DNA of 64,000 nucleotides from Promethearchaeia archaeon (GCA_029856155.1 JAHQWL010000040.1:62001-126000); one strand, 5' to 3'; positions 45,043 through 55,429 are shown, counted from the first letter of the stretch. Notes: generated from the letters alone by a model not told the origin. Made by a program: numbers and translations.

Positions 45043-46710
45043 ATGTCAATTAAGAAAGAAGAATTAGATCCAAGAAGAGCTTATGAAAGAGCATTATATT
45101 TAGGATGTGGTTATTCTTATAATGATTTAAAAAAACCTAAAGTTGCTATAGTGAATTCTTGGAATGCTATAAATCCCGGTCACGTACATTTACTTAAATT
45201 GGCTGAATTTGTTAAGGATAGCGTAAAGGAGTCTGGTGGTACTCCCATGGAATTTAATACCATTGCAATTTGTGACGGAATTGCTAATTCAGGAAATTTT
45301 TCTAAATATGTTTTACCTTCTCGAGAGATTATTGCTGCTTCTGTTGAATGTACAATAAAAGCTTACAATTTTGATGGGATGGTAATGTTATGCTCTTGTG
45401 ATAAGATAATACCTGGGATGCTTTTAGCAGCAGCCAGATGCAATATTCCAACTATTTTTTTAACTGGAGGAATTATGCTTCCTAAAACATTTCAAGATGG
45501 ACCTCTTAAAGGTAAAACCTTTGTAACATCTGATATTAAAGAGGCGATTGGAAAGTATAATGCAGGGTTAATATCAAAGGAAGATTTTTTTCTCATTGAA
45601 TCAGAAACATGTTGTTCTCCTGGAGCTTGTAATATGATGGGTACTGCCAATACTATGGCTTGTATCGTCGAAACTATGGGACTTTCTTTACCAGGTTGTG
45701 CAACAATGAGTGCAGTTAGTGAGGAACGAATAGAATTATGCAGAGACACAGGAAAGTCGATAATGAACTTAATTGAAAAAAGAATAAGGGCTTTAGATAT
45801 AATCACTCATGATTCAATTGAAAATGCAATTAAGGTTGCACTATCATTTGGTGGTTCTACTAATATGGTACTACATTTATGTGCGTTATCACATGAATTA
45901 GGTGGTAATCTAAACCATTTTGATTTTGATAGAATTAGCAAAACAGTTCCTCTACTAGCCAAATTCAAACCCGCATCAGAATATAATCTCTCAGAGTTTC
46001 ATGAAGCTGGTGGTGTAAAAGTTTTAATGAAAAAATTATCAAAACTTTTAAATTTATCAACAAAAACAGTTCTGGGTTTAACTCTTAAAGATTATCTTAA
46101 AAATATAGAATTTGAAGATTTCCAGATTATAAGGAACTTAGAAGATCCTATCTCAAGTGAAGGAGCGATTGCAGTATTAAAAGGAAATTTAGCACCTGAA
46201 GGTGCTATAATAAAACAAAGTGCTGTTGATCCCAAAATGAGATATCATAAGGGTCCTGCTAAAGTCTTTGAATGTGAAGAAGACTTGAAAGATGCTTTAA
46301 TATCAAATATTATTGAAAAAGGGGATGTATTAGTGATACGTTATGAAGGACCTAAGGGTTCTCCAGGGATGAGAGAATTGTCAATTCCGGCAGCAATTTT
46401 AATTGGTATGGGTTTGGGTGATTCAGTAGCAATGATAACGGATGGAAGATACTCTGGAGCTACGAGAGGTCCTTGTATAGGGCATGTTTGTCCTGAAGCA
46501 ATTGAGGGTGGCCCAATTGCAATTGTTCAAAATGGTGATATAATAGAAATTGATCTTGATAATCGAAAATTAGACTTATTAATCCCTCAAGCAGAAATAG
46601 AGACCCGTTTAAACATGTGGGAAAAACCTGAAGTAAAGTTTAAAACGGGTTATTTAGGCATTTATAGAAAAATCGTAAGCTCAGCAAAGTATGGAGCATA
46701 TCTACAATAA
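45043..46710 (+). CDS. ilvD: Dihydroxy-acid dehydratase (IlvD/Edd family)
   Basis: This 555-residue dehydratase has the iron-sulfur cysteines in [25 protein letters not shown], and the late motifs [12 protein letters not shown] and [21 protein letters not shown]. It dehydrates 2,3-dihydroxy-isovalerate or methylvalerate in branched-chain amino acid synthesis; sugar-acid dehydratases of the same family cannot be ruled out. The acetolactate-synthase-like gene at 49435 supports the amino acid role. Confidence 0.88.
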   Translation: MSIKKEELDPRRAYERALYLGCGYSYNDLKKPKVAIVNSWNAINPGHVHLLKLAEFVKDSVKESGGTPMEFNTIAICDGIANSGNFSKYVLPSREIIAASVECTIKAYNFDGMVMLCSCDKIIPGMLLAAARCNIPTIFLTGGIMLPKTFQDGPLKGKTFVTSDIKEAIGKYNAGLISKEDFFLIESETCCSPGACNMMGTANTMACIVETMGLSLPGCATMSAVSEERIELCRDTGKSIMNLIEKRIRALDIITHDSIENAIKVALSFGGSTNMVLHLCALSHELGGNLNHFDFDRISKTVPLLAKFKPASEYNLSEFHEAGGVKVLMKKLSKLLNLSTKTVLGLTLKDYLKNIEFEDFQIIRNLEDPISSEGAIAVLKGNLAPEGAIIKQSAVDPKMRYHKGPAKVFECEEDLKDALISNIIEKGDVLVIRYEGPKGSPGMRELSIPAAILIGMGLGDSVAMITDGRYSGATRGPCIGHVCPEAIEGGPIAIVQNGDIIEIDLDNRKLDLLIPQAEIETRLNMWEKPEVKFKTGYLGIYRKIVSSAKYGAYLQ

Positions 46711-46721
46711 ATTGTTAAATT

Positions 46722-47882
46722 ATGATTGATGAAACGCGTATATTAAAAAATTTAAAAGAATTTTCTTTTCCAAGGTTATCTGGAACTGACTTTGAGAAGA
46801 AATCGTTCATAATTGCTAAAAAGAAGATAGAAGATCTAAGTTTTTCACCAATAGTTCAACAATTTTCTTTTAGTATTTTTTATTCAAGAATTTATCCTAA
46901 AGTTGCTTTAACATTACTAAGTTGGCTTCTTATGGTTTTAGTTTTGAATTTTAATTTAGTTTTCAATGTAGTTAATCTATTTTTGATATTCATTTTAATT
47001 TTGATTCTAATTATATATACTCGGAATCCAGAGACAATTAAAGTACAGCATGAATATCATTCTCAGAATTTATTTGTGAAACTATCATCTCAGGCTAAGA
47101 ATGGAAGCTCAGATTATAATATTTTCCTACTTTCACATTTAGATTCAAAAGGACAGACATTCTCGATAAAAATTCGCATCCAGTTGTATTATATATGGAT
47201 TATTACTTTTTTCTTAGGTCTTTTAATTACAATCCTAAATTCTATTTTCTTAACTGAAGATTTCTTATTAATAGATATATTCGCAATTTTGATCATAAGT
47301 ATTAATTTTGGAGCTACTGTTGTAATTTGGATAAATACAACTAATAATAAATCTAAAGGAGCTATAGATAATGCTTCTGGAATATCATGTGTTTTAGAAC
47401 TGCTACATTATTATTCAAATCCAAAAAATATGCTCAATAATTATGATTTGTGGTTTGTGTTTACCGGCGCAGAAGAATCTGGGACTATGGGTGTAAGAAA
47501 TTTTTATAATAATATTAAAGATTTTGATAGAGATAAGACTTTCATAATCAACTTTGACTCTATCGCTAAAAAAGTAAATCTATGGGATCATGGTCTACTT
47601 AATAATAAAAATTATAAATCTTTTAATTATATTTTAGAAAATAAAGATATAATGAGTTTAGAGAAGAAAACACATAGGTTTTACATTGGTACATATAGTG
47701 ATGGATTATTTCTATTAAATAAGAGATTCAAAGGACTTGGTAATGGAGACAAAAGCACTTATAATTATGTTCATTCTGAAAACGATGATCTGGATAAAAT
47801 TGATATAAATGTATTGAAGAAACTCTGCCAATTTTATACAGTCCTATTAAATGAAGTTGATATTAATTTAAATAAACAATAA
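46722..47882 (+). CDS. M28-family zinc aminopeptidase with membrane helices
   Basis: This 386-residue protein has two pairs of membrane helices (about residues 65-105 and 155-205) around an M28 fold. Zinc ligands are visible: LSHLDSK, AIDNASGIS, TGAEESGT, INFDSI and YVHSENDD. It resembles the larger protein at 58209-59519, with the same LSH/DNASG/EE pattern. The catalytic part could act outside or inside the membrane. It is 12 nt after ilvD, so possibly co-transcribed. Confidence 0.8.
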   Translation: MIDETRILKNLKEFSFPRLSGTDFEKKSFIIAKKKIEDLSFSPIVQQFSFSIFYSRIYPKVALTLLSWLLMVLVLNFNLVFNVVNLFLIFILILILIIYTRNPETIKVQHEYHSQNLFVKLSSQAKNGSSDYNIFLLSHLDSKGQTFSIKIRIQLYYIWIITFFLGLLITILNSIFLTEDFLLIDIFAILIISINFGATVVIWINTTNNKSKGAIDNASGISCVLELLHYYSNPKNMLNNYDLWFVFTGAEESGTMGVRNFYNNIKDFDRDKTFIINFDSIAKKVNLWDHGLLNNKNYKSFNYILENKDIMSLEKKTHRFYIGTYSDGLFLLNKRFKGLGNGDKSTYNYVHSENDDLDKIDINVLKKLCQFYTVLLNEVDINLNKQ

Positions 47883-47899
47883 TAGAGTGCTGATTAGTT

Positions 47900-49438
47900 A
47901 TCCAGTATAATAATAAGGATTTAGGAATAGTTATTACTCCTCCTAATACTGTAGAATATATTATATCAAGATTAGGAAGAATTCAAGAAGATCACAAAAT
48001 TATGGACCCGTGTGCAGGACCTGGCATTTTTATAAAGAAGTTACTAGAATCTGGAATTAATAAAAATCAAATATTTGCTTATGATATAAATTCAAACTTT
48101 AAAAGCGAAATAGAAAAATTAGGTCTTTTCTTTAAGGAGCAAGATACACTTCTAGCTTTATATCCTGACTCATATAATGAATTTGATTTTATTGTGGGCA
48201 ATCCACCATATTTAAACAAGGCAAGTAAATATGTTCGTAAAAACAAAGCAAAACTACGAAAAATATATGGGAAAATAAATGCTCATGAAACATATGCAAT
48301 GTTTATTGTTAATAGTATTTGGAGATTAAAAGATGGAGGAAAACTTGGTTTTATCACCAGCGATTCGTTCTTAACTCTAAGTACCCATAAAAAGCTAAGA
48401 AGATTTATCCTTAATACCTGTAAAATTAACGAGATTCTTTTAGCACCAAAAAATTTGTTTTCTAATCAAAATGTAAGTACAAGCCCTGCAATTATAATTT
48501 TAACAAAATGTTCTGGTCAGAAAAATAAAGTTAACAGAGATAATAATTTAATGAGGATAATTCCTCGAATAAATAATGAGGAAGACTACCAATCTCCTCC
48601 AAATGTTAATCAAATAAAGCAATTCAAGTATAATTTTTTACCATTTAACATTTTTTATACCGATGTTGATGAAAAAGTTATTGAATTATTTGAAAAAGCT
48701 CCTAAATTAGAAGAATACTTAAAGGGTTTTATAGGAATGCACACACATAATAATAGAAAATACATTGCTGCTATTGAGGGCACAGAACTAGCTGAGTTGT
48801 TTAATAATAGAAACATGAAGATTAATGATTCGCAAAATAAATTCAAAATTATTAAGAGATCGGGTTTAGAAAACATTAAATGGAAACCTTATTTAAAACG
48901 AGGTGGCGCCGACCAGTATTATCGACCAATCATGGAAGCCTTAGATTGGAGTGAGGAAGCTATAAAAATTTATGATATTCCAAAAAATGTACCGTTTGAA
49001 GAAGAAGGGATAATAATAAGCGGAGTAAGTTCAAGATTAGCAGCACGTTATATGCCAAGGGGATGCTATTGGGATTCTAATAAAGCAATTGGATTTATAA
49101 TTAAAAGTAAATTTGTTTCAATTGGCTATATGTTAGGTTTGCTTAATAGCTCGTTATATAATTACCTTGCCAAGGGAATTATCAATAATACTAGTAGTAT
49201 CCAAATTACTGGAATCCATGCCATCCCTTTTATAGAACCCGAAAAGGAAATTAAAGAAACAGTAGAAAAATTAGTGGAAACAATTATTAAATGTAAAGAA
49301 AAAAACTCTAAGTATGATTATAATAAAGAGCAGAAAGTAATTGATGATACTATTTTTGATTTTTATGCTAGAAAATTTAACCTTCCTAACAATTTAAAGA
49401 AAGTTTTAGATGATAAATATTCAATTTATCAGAATTAG
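47900..49438 (+). CDS. N6-adenine DNA methyltransferase, Eco57I-like, uncertain start
   Basis: The sequence contains KDLGIVITPPNTVEYI, then MDPCAGPGIFIKK (SAM site) and VGNPPYLNKASKYV (motif IV). The first canonical start is ATG 48002, but 34 in-frame codons upstream encode the usual family N-terminus. These contain no ATG, GTG or TTG. ATC at 47900 is 6 nt after GCTGA, one mismatch from GGTGA. The C-terminal half would bind target DNA. No restriction nuclease gene is nearby. A similar but distinct methylase lies at 29762. Confidence 0.75.
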   Translation: MQYNNKDLGIVITPPNTVEYIISRLGRIQEDHKIMDPCAGPGIFIKKLLESGINKNQIFAYDINSNFKSEIEKLGLFFKEQDTLLALYPDSYNEFDFIVGNPPYLNKASKYVRKNKAKLRKIYGKINAHETYAMFIVNSIWRLKDGGKLGFITSDSFLTLSTHKKLRRFILNTCKINEILLAPKNLFSNQNVSTSPAIIILTKCSGQKNKVNRDNNLMRIIPRINNEEDYQSPPNVNQIKQFKYNFLPFNIFYTDVDEKVIELFEKAPKLEEYLKGFIGMHTHNNRKYIAAIEGTELAELFNNRNMKINDSQNKFKIIKRSGLENIKWKPYLKRGGADQYYRPIMEALDWSEEAIKIYDIPKNVPFEEEGIIISGVSSRLAARYMPRGCYWDSNKAIGFIIKSKFVSIGYMLGLLNSSLYNYLAKGIINNTSSIQITGIHAIPFIEPEKEIKETVEKLVETIIKCKEKNSKYDYNKEQKVIDDTIFDFYARKFNLPNNLKKVLDDKYSIYQN

Positions 49439-51264
49439 AGCTTTTCTCCTTTACTTTCTTGCTCATATTTCTTTCTTCGGTCTTCTATATACTCTGGTAT
49501 TGGAACATCCCACCAACCCACAGCGGGAGATCCTGTATAGGGATATTCCCTTTGAACTTCAATTTCTATTACTGCTGGTTTTCCTGATTTAGCAGCTCTT
49601 TCAAGTGTAGGAATAATCTCTTTTTTGCCAGAAATTTTTTCAGAATAACACCCAAATGCTTCACCGATTTTAGCAAAATCAGGAGAATATGTTTTTCCCT
49701 TAATATCTTGAAAAGCTGTACCATAAGCCCTATCCTCTCCAAACGCAGCTTGTTGTAAGTCCTTAATTGCAATCCAACCATGATTATTAAGAACAATAAA
49801 GAAGATATTATCTAATCCGAGTTGGACTGCCATAGATAATTCTGATATAGTCATCATAAAATCTCCATCTCCAACAAGCGCAACAACTTGTCTATTAGGT
49901 TTTCCAATATCAATTGACCCCAATTTAGCTCCAATTGCTGCAGGAACACAATATCCCATTGTTGAGAATCCTCCAGCGGTAAGACATGTGTTAGGTTCAT
50001 AAAACACTAATTCTTGAAGCATCTGAGCTTGCACATTTCCAGAACTAGTTACTATTACAGCATCTCTGTCAAAAAAGTTTCTTACTTCTCTTAAAACTGT
50101 AGATATCATAACAGGTATTTTTGAATCATCTCGATTCTCATCAAGAAATTTGAACCATCTATGTTTCTCTTGTTGAATTTCTTTATAGTATTCTGTATTC
50201 TTATAATCTCTTGAATAATTTCCTAATTCTTCCAAAATTTGGGTCAGACAAGCTTTAGCGTCACCAACTATTCCTACAGAAACAGGATAATTCTTACCTA
50301 TTTCATGTGGATCGATATCAATTTGAATTAGTTTTGTTGGTGGAATGGAAAAGCTTACGCCATCTTTATATGAACTCGCAGTTTGATCAGCAAATCTACA
50401 ACCAATTGCGAGAATAACATCTGCATTTGAAGTCATTTTTAGTCCAACTGTCGTACCTTTGGAACCCGCTGACCAGCAATAAAGTGGATGAGAATTATCA
50501 ATAATATCTTTTCCCATCATGGTAACCACTATTGCTGCACCTATTCTTTCTGCTATACTTTTAACTTCTTCACTTGTATTTGAAGAAATTGCTCCTCCGC
50601 CTATGAATAAAACAGGTCTTCTTGAGTCTTTAATTAACTGTACAGCTTTTTTTATAATTTCAGGATCACCCCTCATACGTCCAACTGATCTCCTCTCTAG
50701 AGGCTCTGGAATTTCTACATCAATAGAATTCGCTTGTACATCCATAGGAAGATCAATATGAACAGGTCCTCTTCTTCCTGTTAACATAATATTAAAAGCT
50801 CTCTGCATTATCGTTGCTAGTTGCCCTACAGTATCAACCTCGAAACTGCGTTTTACAATAGGTTCTAAAATTTTAGGCATATTAGAATTTTTTTTTCTTT
50901 CAATTTCTTGGAGTACACCTTTACCTCTCATATGAACATGAGTATCTCCAGTAATAATAAGGCAAGGAAAAGAATCAACAAAAGCATCGGCAACTCCAAT
51001 AGCAGTGTTAATTGCTCCAGGTCCAATTGAAGTAAAAACACATAAGGGTAGTCCTGTAACTCTATAATATCCTACTGCGAGATGAACTCCTGCCATTTCC
51101 TGCTTAGGTTGAATCAACTGGATTTTCTCCTTATTTTTGAAGAAAGCATCTACAAGAGGAAGATTTCCATGACCAGGAATCCCGACAATATATTTTACTC
51201 CCTCTTTTATCAGATATTTGGTGATAATCTCTCCACCAGTGTATTTAGACATTTTTAATTCCAT
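49435..51264 (-). CDS. Acetolactate-synthase-like thiamine diphosphate enzyme
   Basis: This 609-residue ThDP enzyme has the catalytic Glu in QPKQEMAGVHLAVGYYR, a central FAD/CoA-type domain (FIGGGAISSN) and the ThDP motif GDGDFMMTISELSMAV to NNHGW. It is of the acetolactate synthase large-subunit class; glyoxylate carboligase, sulfoacetaldehyde acetyltransferase and IolD-like enzymes share the fold. No small regulatory subunit is adjacent. The 3' end overlaps the convergent methylase gene by 4 nt. Met 51252 (MSKYTGGEII) is an alternative start. Confidence 0.75.
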   Translation of the reverse strand: MELKMSKYTGGEIITKYLIKEGVKYIVGIPGHGNLPLVDAFFKNKEKIQLIQPKQEMAGVHLAVGYYRVTGLPLCVFTSIGPGAINTAIGVADAFVDSFPCLIITGDTHVHMRGKGVLQEIERKKNSNMPKILEPIVKRSFEVDTVGQLATIMQRAFNIMLTGRRGPVHIDLPMDVQANSIDVEIPEPLERRSVGRMRGDPEIIKKAVQLIKDSRRPVLFIGGGAISSNTSEEVKSIAERIGAAIVVTMMGKDIIDNSHPLYCWSAGSKGTTVGLKMTSNADVILAIGCRFADQTASSYKDGVSFSIPPTKLIQIDIDPHEIGKNYPVSVGIVGDAKACLTQILEELGNYSRDYKNTEYYKEIQQEKHRWFKFLDENRDDSKIPVMISTVLREVRNFFDRDAVIVTSSGNVQAQMLQELVFYEPNTCLTAGGFSTMGYCVPAAIGAKLGSIDIGKPNRQVVALVGDGDFMMTISELSMAVQLGLDNIFFIVLNNHGWIAIKDLQQAAFGEDRAYGTAFQDIKGKTYSPDFAKIGEAFGCYSEKISGKKEIIPTLERAAKSGKPAVIEIEVQREYPYTGSPAVGWWDVPIPEYIEDRRKKYEQESKGEKL

Positions 51265-51437
51265 TTAGTTTATTGGTTTTTATTAAATATAATTTGCTAA
51301 TATAAAAATAGATTTTAGTTTGTTTATCATTCATGGATAGCTAAATTAATTTAAAATTTCGAGAAAAATCGATAATATGTACATATTATTCTTATTTAAA
51401 TTATCTCATAATTTGAGATCTTTCTTGGAATATAATA

Positions 51438-51716
51438 ATGCAAACAATAACTCATGTAAGCAATAGATTAAACCTCTTGCAAACAAAACGAGAAAAATTA
51501 AGAAAGTTGCTTCTGAATTATATAAATTTTCTAATTAAATGTCTTAATAGTACAGAATCAAAAAACGAAGCAAAACGGGTCCTAGCGTCACTAAAGGCAC
51601 TTGAAAACAAAATGTGGATTCAAAACCATTCTGATGAAGATTTATCCCATAATTCTTATTTAAGTGAAGAGAGAAAAATCTATCAAGCAATAGAAAATTT
51701 ATACTTACCTTATTGA
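51438..51716 (+). CDS. Small helical hypothetical protein
   Basis: This 92-residue frame starts MQTITHVSNRLNLLQ, is lysine- and leucine-rich and likely forms coiled helices (KREKLRKLLLNYINFL). No cysteines or known motifs are seen. A promoter-like region precedes it. It may regulate or bind the neighbouring DNA-binding protein; I do not recognise it. Confidence 0.45.
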   Translation: MQTITHVSNRLNLLQTKREKLRKLLLNYINFLIKCLNSTESKNEAKRVLASLKALENKMWIQNHSDEDLSHNSYLSEERKIYQAIENLYLPY

Positions 51717-51772
51717 AAAAGATGATTGTTATTTCTTCCTATTTTGATTAGTGGTAATTTTAAAAATATATT

Positions 51773-51824
51773 CTACTATTTCTCTACTACAAACATTTAA
51801 ATATTATAGTAGATATTATAGTAG
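51773..51824 (+). promoter_or_regulatory. Operator-like repeats upstream of 51839
   Basis: ATATTATAGTAG occurs twice in direct tandem (51801-51812, 51813-51824), with CTACTAT and CTACTAC (51773-51790) as inverted relatives upstream. This array ends 14 nt before the ATG of a DNA-binding protein gene and is a probable autoregulatory operator. Confidence 0.55.
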
Positions 51825-51838
51825 TAAGTGAGAATATT

Positions 51839-52264
51839 ATGCCAAAAAAAATTGATAAAGAGAAATATGTACGTATTCTTGAAAGACTTGAAAAAGGAGA
51901 AAAACAATCCTCTATTGTTATTGATGAAAAGTGTTCATATGGCACAATCTCAGCAGCTAAACAATGGGATAAAGAAGGAAGACCTTCTACTATTATATCT
52001 TCTACTAAATCAGTAGCAAATACAACAAGAATAATTTTTTCAATTCCAACTTTCTGGCTCGATCTTTTAAATGAAAATATTGAAGCAGGGATTTGGATGG
52101 ATTATTCTGATGCAATCGTAGACATAATTCGTACGCATTTTCGAATAAGAATGGATTCACATAAACCTGCTCATGGGGATATCCCTACTTTTGCTGATAA
52201 AGGTGAAAATTTTGGAAAAATAAGGAAAAGTATTCTTAAAGACTTAAAAAATAACAAGAAATGA
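51839..52264 (+). CDS. HTH/RHH-type DNA-binding protein
   Basis: This 141-residue protein starts MPKKIDKEKYVRIL, has a helix-turn-helix-like YGTISAAKQWDKEG near residue 38, then TTRIIFSIPTFWLDLL with MDYSDAIVDIIRTHF, similar to ribbon-helix-helix CopG-type domains. A GTGA lies upstream of ATG. The tandem repeats just before it suggest it represses itself. The actual targets are unknown. Confidence 0.65.
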   Translation: MPKKIDKEKYVRILERLEKGEKQSSIVIDEKCSYGTISAAKQWDKEGRPSTIISSTKSVANTTRIIFSIPTFWLDLLNENIEAGIWMDYSDAIVDIIRTHFRIRMDSHKPAHGDIPTFADKGENFGKIRKSILKDLKNNKK

Positions 52265-52381
52265 AGTAATATTTTTGTAAACTAAAATTTTATTGAAAAT
52301 TCAATATCCCCTCTCTTTTTATAAGGAAAATTTCAAGATTTAAACATATACCACATAAAGGTATGATATTCTAGTTAGTGG

Positions 52382-53680
52382 ATGGGTAAAGTGCCTTCTG
52401 TTTTAGAAAAGATTCGTATCTTAGGAGAAAATTCAAAATATGATATTTGTGCAAGTACCGCTTCCAGTCGTACCGATAAATATCCAAAGCTTTTTGGAGA
52501 TTCAAAAGAATGGATTGGAGCTACGGCAAGTGCAGGCATTTGCCATTCTTATACCCCTGATGGACGATGTATGAGTCTTTTTAAAACACTTTATACGAAC
52601 AAATGTATTTATAATTGTAAGTATTGTTTTTCTCATAGTGCAAAGCGGAAGATGAGTTTTACTCCAGAAGAGTATGCTCGAACATTCATGAAGCTCTATT
52701 CGATGAATGTTGTGGAAGGAGTATTTATTTCATCAGGAGTATGTGGTAGTGCTGATAAGACAACCGAAGAAATGTTAGAAGCAATTCGACTTCTCAGATT
52801 CAAATATAAATTTCGAGGGTATGTTCATTTTAAATGTTTACCAGGTGTGAATCAATATTTATTGAAGGAAGCAATAACTCTGTCTGATCGCATATCAATT
52901 AACTCTGAGGCTTCCACTAAAGACCATCTAGCTGAAATCGCTGACCAGAAAGACTTCAACAATGACATTATAACACGCCAACGTTGGTTAAAACAAATTC
53001 GAATTAAGCATAATGATGAAGCGCTTAAAGCTATGCGAGATTTTAAGCAAGATAATCAATTGAAATTCCAAGAAAGAATGATTAAGGATCGACGAGAAGA
53101 TGGATATAAAAAATTTAGATGGGATGGAGCACCAATTCTTAACAGCGGGCAAACAACACAATTTGTAGTAGGTGCTGCCGAAAATGAGACTGATTATGAG
53201 CTTCTTAAAAGGATTGATTGGGGATATAAAGGAATTGATTTAAGGCGAGCATATTTTTCTTCATTTATTCCTATAGAAGGAACACCCTTAGCTGGAAAAC
53301 AAGCAGCGCCATTAGCAAGGGAGCACAGGCTATATCAAAGTGATTGGTTATTACGGATCTATCATTATAAACTAAAAGATTTAAAAGAAATACTAACTGA
53401 AGAGGATAATTTACCTAAAGGTGATCCTAAAATGCACTTAGCAAGAAAGCATTTTAAAGATCATGGCCTTGTAGATCCCAATCAAGCCTCTTACCAAGAA
53501 TTAATTCGAGTTCCTGGAATTGGTCCGATTTCTGCTAAAAGAATAATTAACCTGCAAACTAGAAAATTTGAATTTAGGCATAGGAAAGATCTAAAATCGG
53601 TTGGTGTAGTTTTAAAGAGAGCTGATCCATACCTTTTGATAAATAAAGGAAGTCAAACAACTCTGAACAATTTTATTTAG
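52382..53680 (+). CDS. Putative DNA modification/repair radical SAM protein (rSAM_link_UDG type)
   Basis: This 432-residue protein matches the TIGR03916-like family: N-terminal KYDICASTASSR, ICHSYTPDGRCMSLFKTL, radical SAM CIYNCKYCF near residues 75-83, GVFISSGVCGS, and a C-terminal helix-hairpin-helix LIRVPGIGPISAKRII near 375-390. Family members are usually next to a uracil-DNA-glycosylase-type partner; the product at 53716 is the likely partner here. The reaction is unknown; a nucleobase repair or modification on DNA is inferred. Confidence 0.88.
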   Translation: MGKVPSVLEKIRILGENSKYDICASTASSRTDKYPKLFGDSKEWIGATASAGICHSYTPDGRCMSLFKTLYTNKCIYNCKYCFSHSAKRKMSFTPEEYARTFMKLYSMNVVEGVFISSGVCGSADKTTEEMLEAIRLLRFKYKFRGYVHFKCLPGVNQYLLKEAITLSDRISINSEASTKDHLAEIADQKDFNNDIITRQRWLKQIRIKHNDEALKAMRDFKQDNQLKFQERMIKDRREDGYKKFRWDGAPILNSGQTTQFVVGAAENETDYELLKRIDWGYKGIDLRRAYFSSFIPIEGTPLAGKQAAPLAREHRLYQSDWLLRIYHYKLKDLKEILTEEDNLPKGDPKMHLARKHFKDHGLVDPNQASYQELIRVPGIGPISAKRIINLQTRKFEFRHRKDLKSVGVVLKRADPYLLINKGSQTTLNNFI

Positions 53681-53715
53681 TTAAGTGAGAATAAAATTAT
53701 GGGAAGAGAAATCTA

Positions 53716-54378
53716 ATGAAAAAAATAAAAGAAGTTCAAGATCCATTAGAAGTTGTTGGGTGTGCTAAAGGTCACTCATATAATGAATTGATTCAAAATC
53801 TTCCTCGTCATTGCAAATTTTCTCCCATCCTAATCAAACAAATTAAAGAAATTCCAGAAGTCGTTTTACGTAATTTAGGTACCCCATTTGCGAGGAAAAT
53901 CAACCTAATGATGCGAGAAGTGTCTACTGAATCATATCGTGCAAGACAATTTACACGAACGCAGATAAATAATCGCGGTGTTTTATATGGAGTGGTTTTA
54001 TTGAAACATCATGTAATTGATATTATTTTAGAATATTTCCATGAAAGATGGCCGCAATGTATAATTTGTTTATATAATGAATACAATCATAAAACAACGA
54101 TAATAGATGAAAAGGGGAAAATCGAAGCATTTGATTCCCCTTTAAAAAATGTAGTGGAAAAAGTTAGTAAAAATAGGGATGTTATCCCTTATTTCAATGA
54201 TATTCAATTTTCAGGAGAAAGGATTTTCGAGACACTATATAATTCACAATTTATATCTGAACGAGAAAACCAAAGCTATTTCAAGCGAATGGTTCCAGAC
54301 AAATGCTTTGAATTACCTGGGATGAGAAGTGGAGTAGAAAAACGTTTTCGAAATAAAAAGATTAATGATTATCTGTAA
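53716..54378 (+). CDS. DUF4130/TIGR03915-like partner of the DNA-repair radical SAM protein
   Basis: This 220-residue protein lies 35 nt after the radical SAM gene. It contains FARKINLMMREVSTESYRAR, VVLLKHHVIDIILEYFHERWP and a C-terminal YFKRMVPDKCF. These give a weak resemblance to the family paired with rSAM_link_UDG proteins, chiefly the late aromatic YN-Q-ISER-N pattern. No uracil-glycosylase motif is visible in the window. Assignment rests on position and general shape. Confidence 0.5.
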   Translation: MKKIKEVQDPLEVVGCAKGHSYNELIQNLPRHCKFSPILIKQIKEIPEVVLRNLGTPFARKINLMMREVSTESYRARQFTRTQINNRGVLYGVVLLKHHVIDIILEYFHERWPQCIICLYNEYNHKTTIIDEKGKIEAFDSPLKNVVEKVSKNRDVIPYFNDIQFSGERIFETLYNSQFISERENQSYFKRMVPDKCFELPGMRSGVEKRFRNKKINDYL

Positions 54379-54382
54379 TTTA

Positions 54383-55159
54383 TTAGACTATTTTCGCAAA
54401 TAATTCTTTACTTGTTATATATGCTTCACTTTCATTTGGCAAGTTTAGGAGATTTTCACCAACTATATTCATTTTACTTATTTCATCGCTATTAGCAATA
54501 AAACCAAGAAGTTTTACGTATTCTTGTTTGATTTTGGCGACTTCCTTTTCTAAAATATCTCTTATATTTTCTGGAAACCGATTCCCAAGTATCCAAATAT
54601 TCTCAAATTTTAGATCGACCTCCTTAGAAACTTCTAATATGCGGTTCATAGTATGAATACCCATTTTGCTTGGATCACTTACTATAACTAAGTCTGTGAC
54701 GTTTCGACCCGTTTTTCGGGCAAAGTATTCCAATCCTGCGGGGGCATCTATTAACGTCACATCATAATTTTTAGAGAGGATGTCAATCACCCGCTTTAAG
54801 GTGTTATTTACACTGCAATAGCACCCTTCACCTTCGCTACGCCCCATTTCTAAGATATCAAAGTTGTCCATTTCGATTAAAGCATCAAAAACCTCAGATT
54901 CAATGATCTGAGCTTTCGACACGTTAAGGGGGATCTGTCGTTTTTGTATCTGGTCTTTCAAAACCGTCATTTTTCCGCCGATAGTTTCTTTAAAATGGAT
55001 TTCTTTTCCGATAATATCTCCGATATTTGCATCGGGATCTGCATCAATTACGAGAATGTTGAGATCTTTAAATTTTTCAAGGAGAAATTTGAGCATTAAG
55101 ACAAGAAGCGTGGATTTTCCAACCCCGCCCTTTCCAGAAAATGAGATAATTTTTTTCAT
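54383..55159 (-). CDS. CooC-type (MinD/NifH-like) ATPase
   Basis: This protein of about 258 residues has the P-loop SGKGGVGKST near residue 7, DADPDANIGDIIG, the CooC-typical GEGCYC (metal-binding CxC) near 110, IDAPAGLEYFARK and GNRFPENI. CooC inserts nickel into carbon monoxide dehydrogenase. No CODH gene is in the window. ATG 55159 (MKKIISFSGKG) is taken as start; GTG 55162 is one codon upstream. It is convergent with the preceding pair. Confidence 0.85.
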   Translation of the reverse strand: MKKIISFSGKGGVGKSTLLVLMLKFLLEKFKDLNILVIDADPDANIGDIIGKEIHFKETIGGKMTVLKDQIQKRQIPLNVSKAQIIESEVFDALIEMDNFDILEMGRSEGEGCYCSVNNTLKRVIDILSKNYDVTLIDAPAGLEYFARKTGRNVTDLVIVSDPSKMGIHTMNRILEVSKEVDLKFENIWILGNRFPENIRDILEKEVAKIKQEYVKLLGFIANSDEISKMNIVGENLLNLPNESEAYITSKELFAKIV

Positions 55160-55429
55160 CACTAAAACACTTAAAATAAGTAATATTTCTCTATGTAAAG
55201 GTAATTGATTTAAAATTAAAAACTTATTATAAATAATTCAAAAGAATAGGACTTGTTAAAATAAGAATTATAAGTGGAAGTAATATGGATATTAATAATT
55301 AATAACTTATCTTCTTTTTTACTTTAATTTTAAAAAAAGGAAAAAATTCCTTTTGTGTGAATGAGTTTTTATACAAAAATGTATTAAAGTAAATTACCTA
55401 CTTACACATTATAATAGAGGTCGAATGAT

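Noticed and set aside
48655..48876. Minus-strand ORF inside the second methylase
   Set aside because: Antisense to the conserved methylase.
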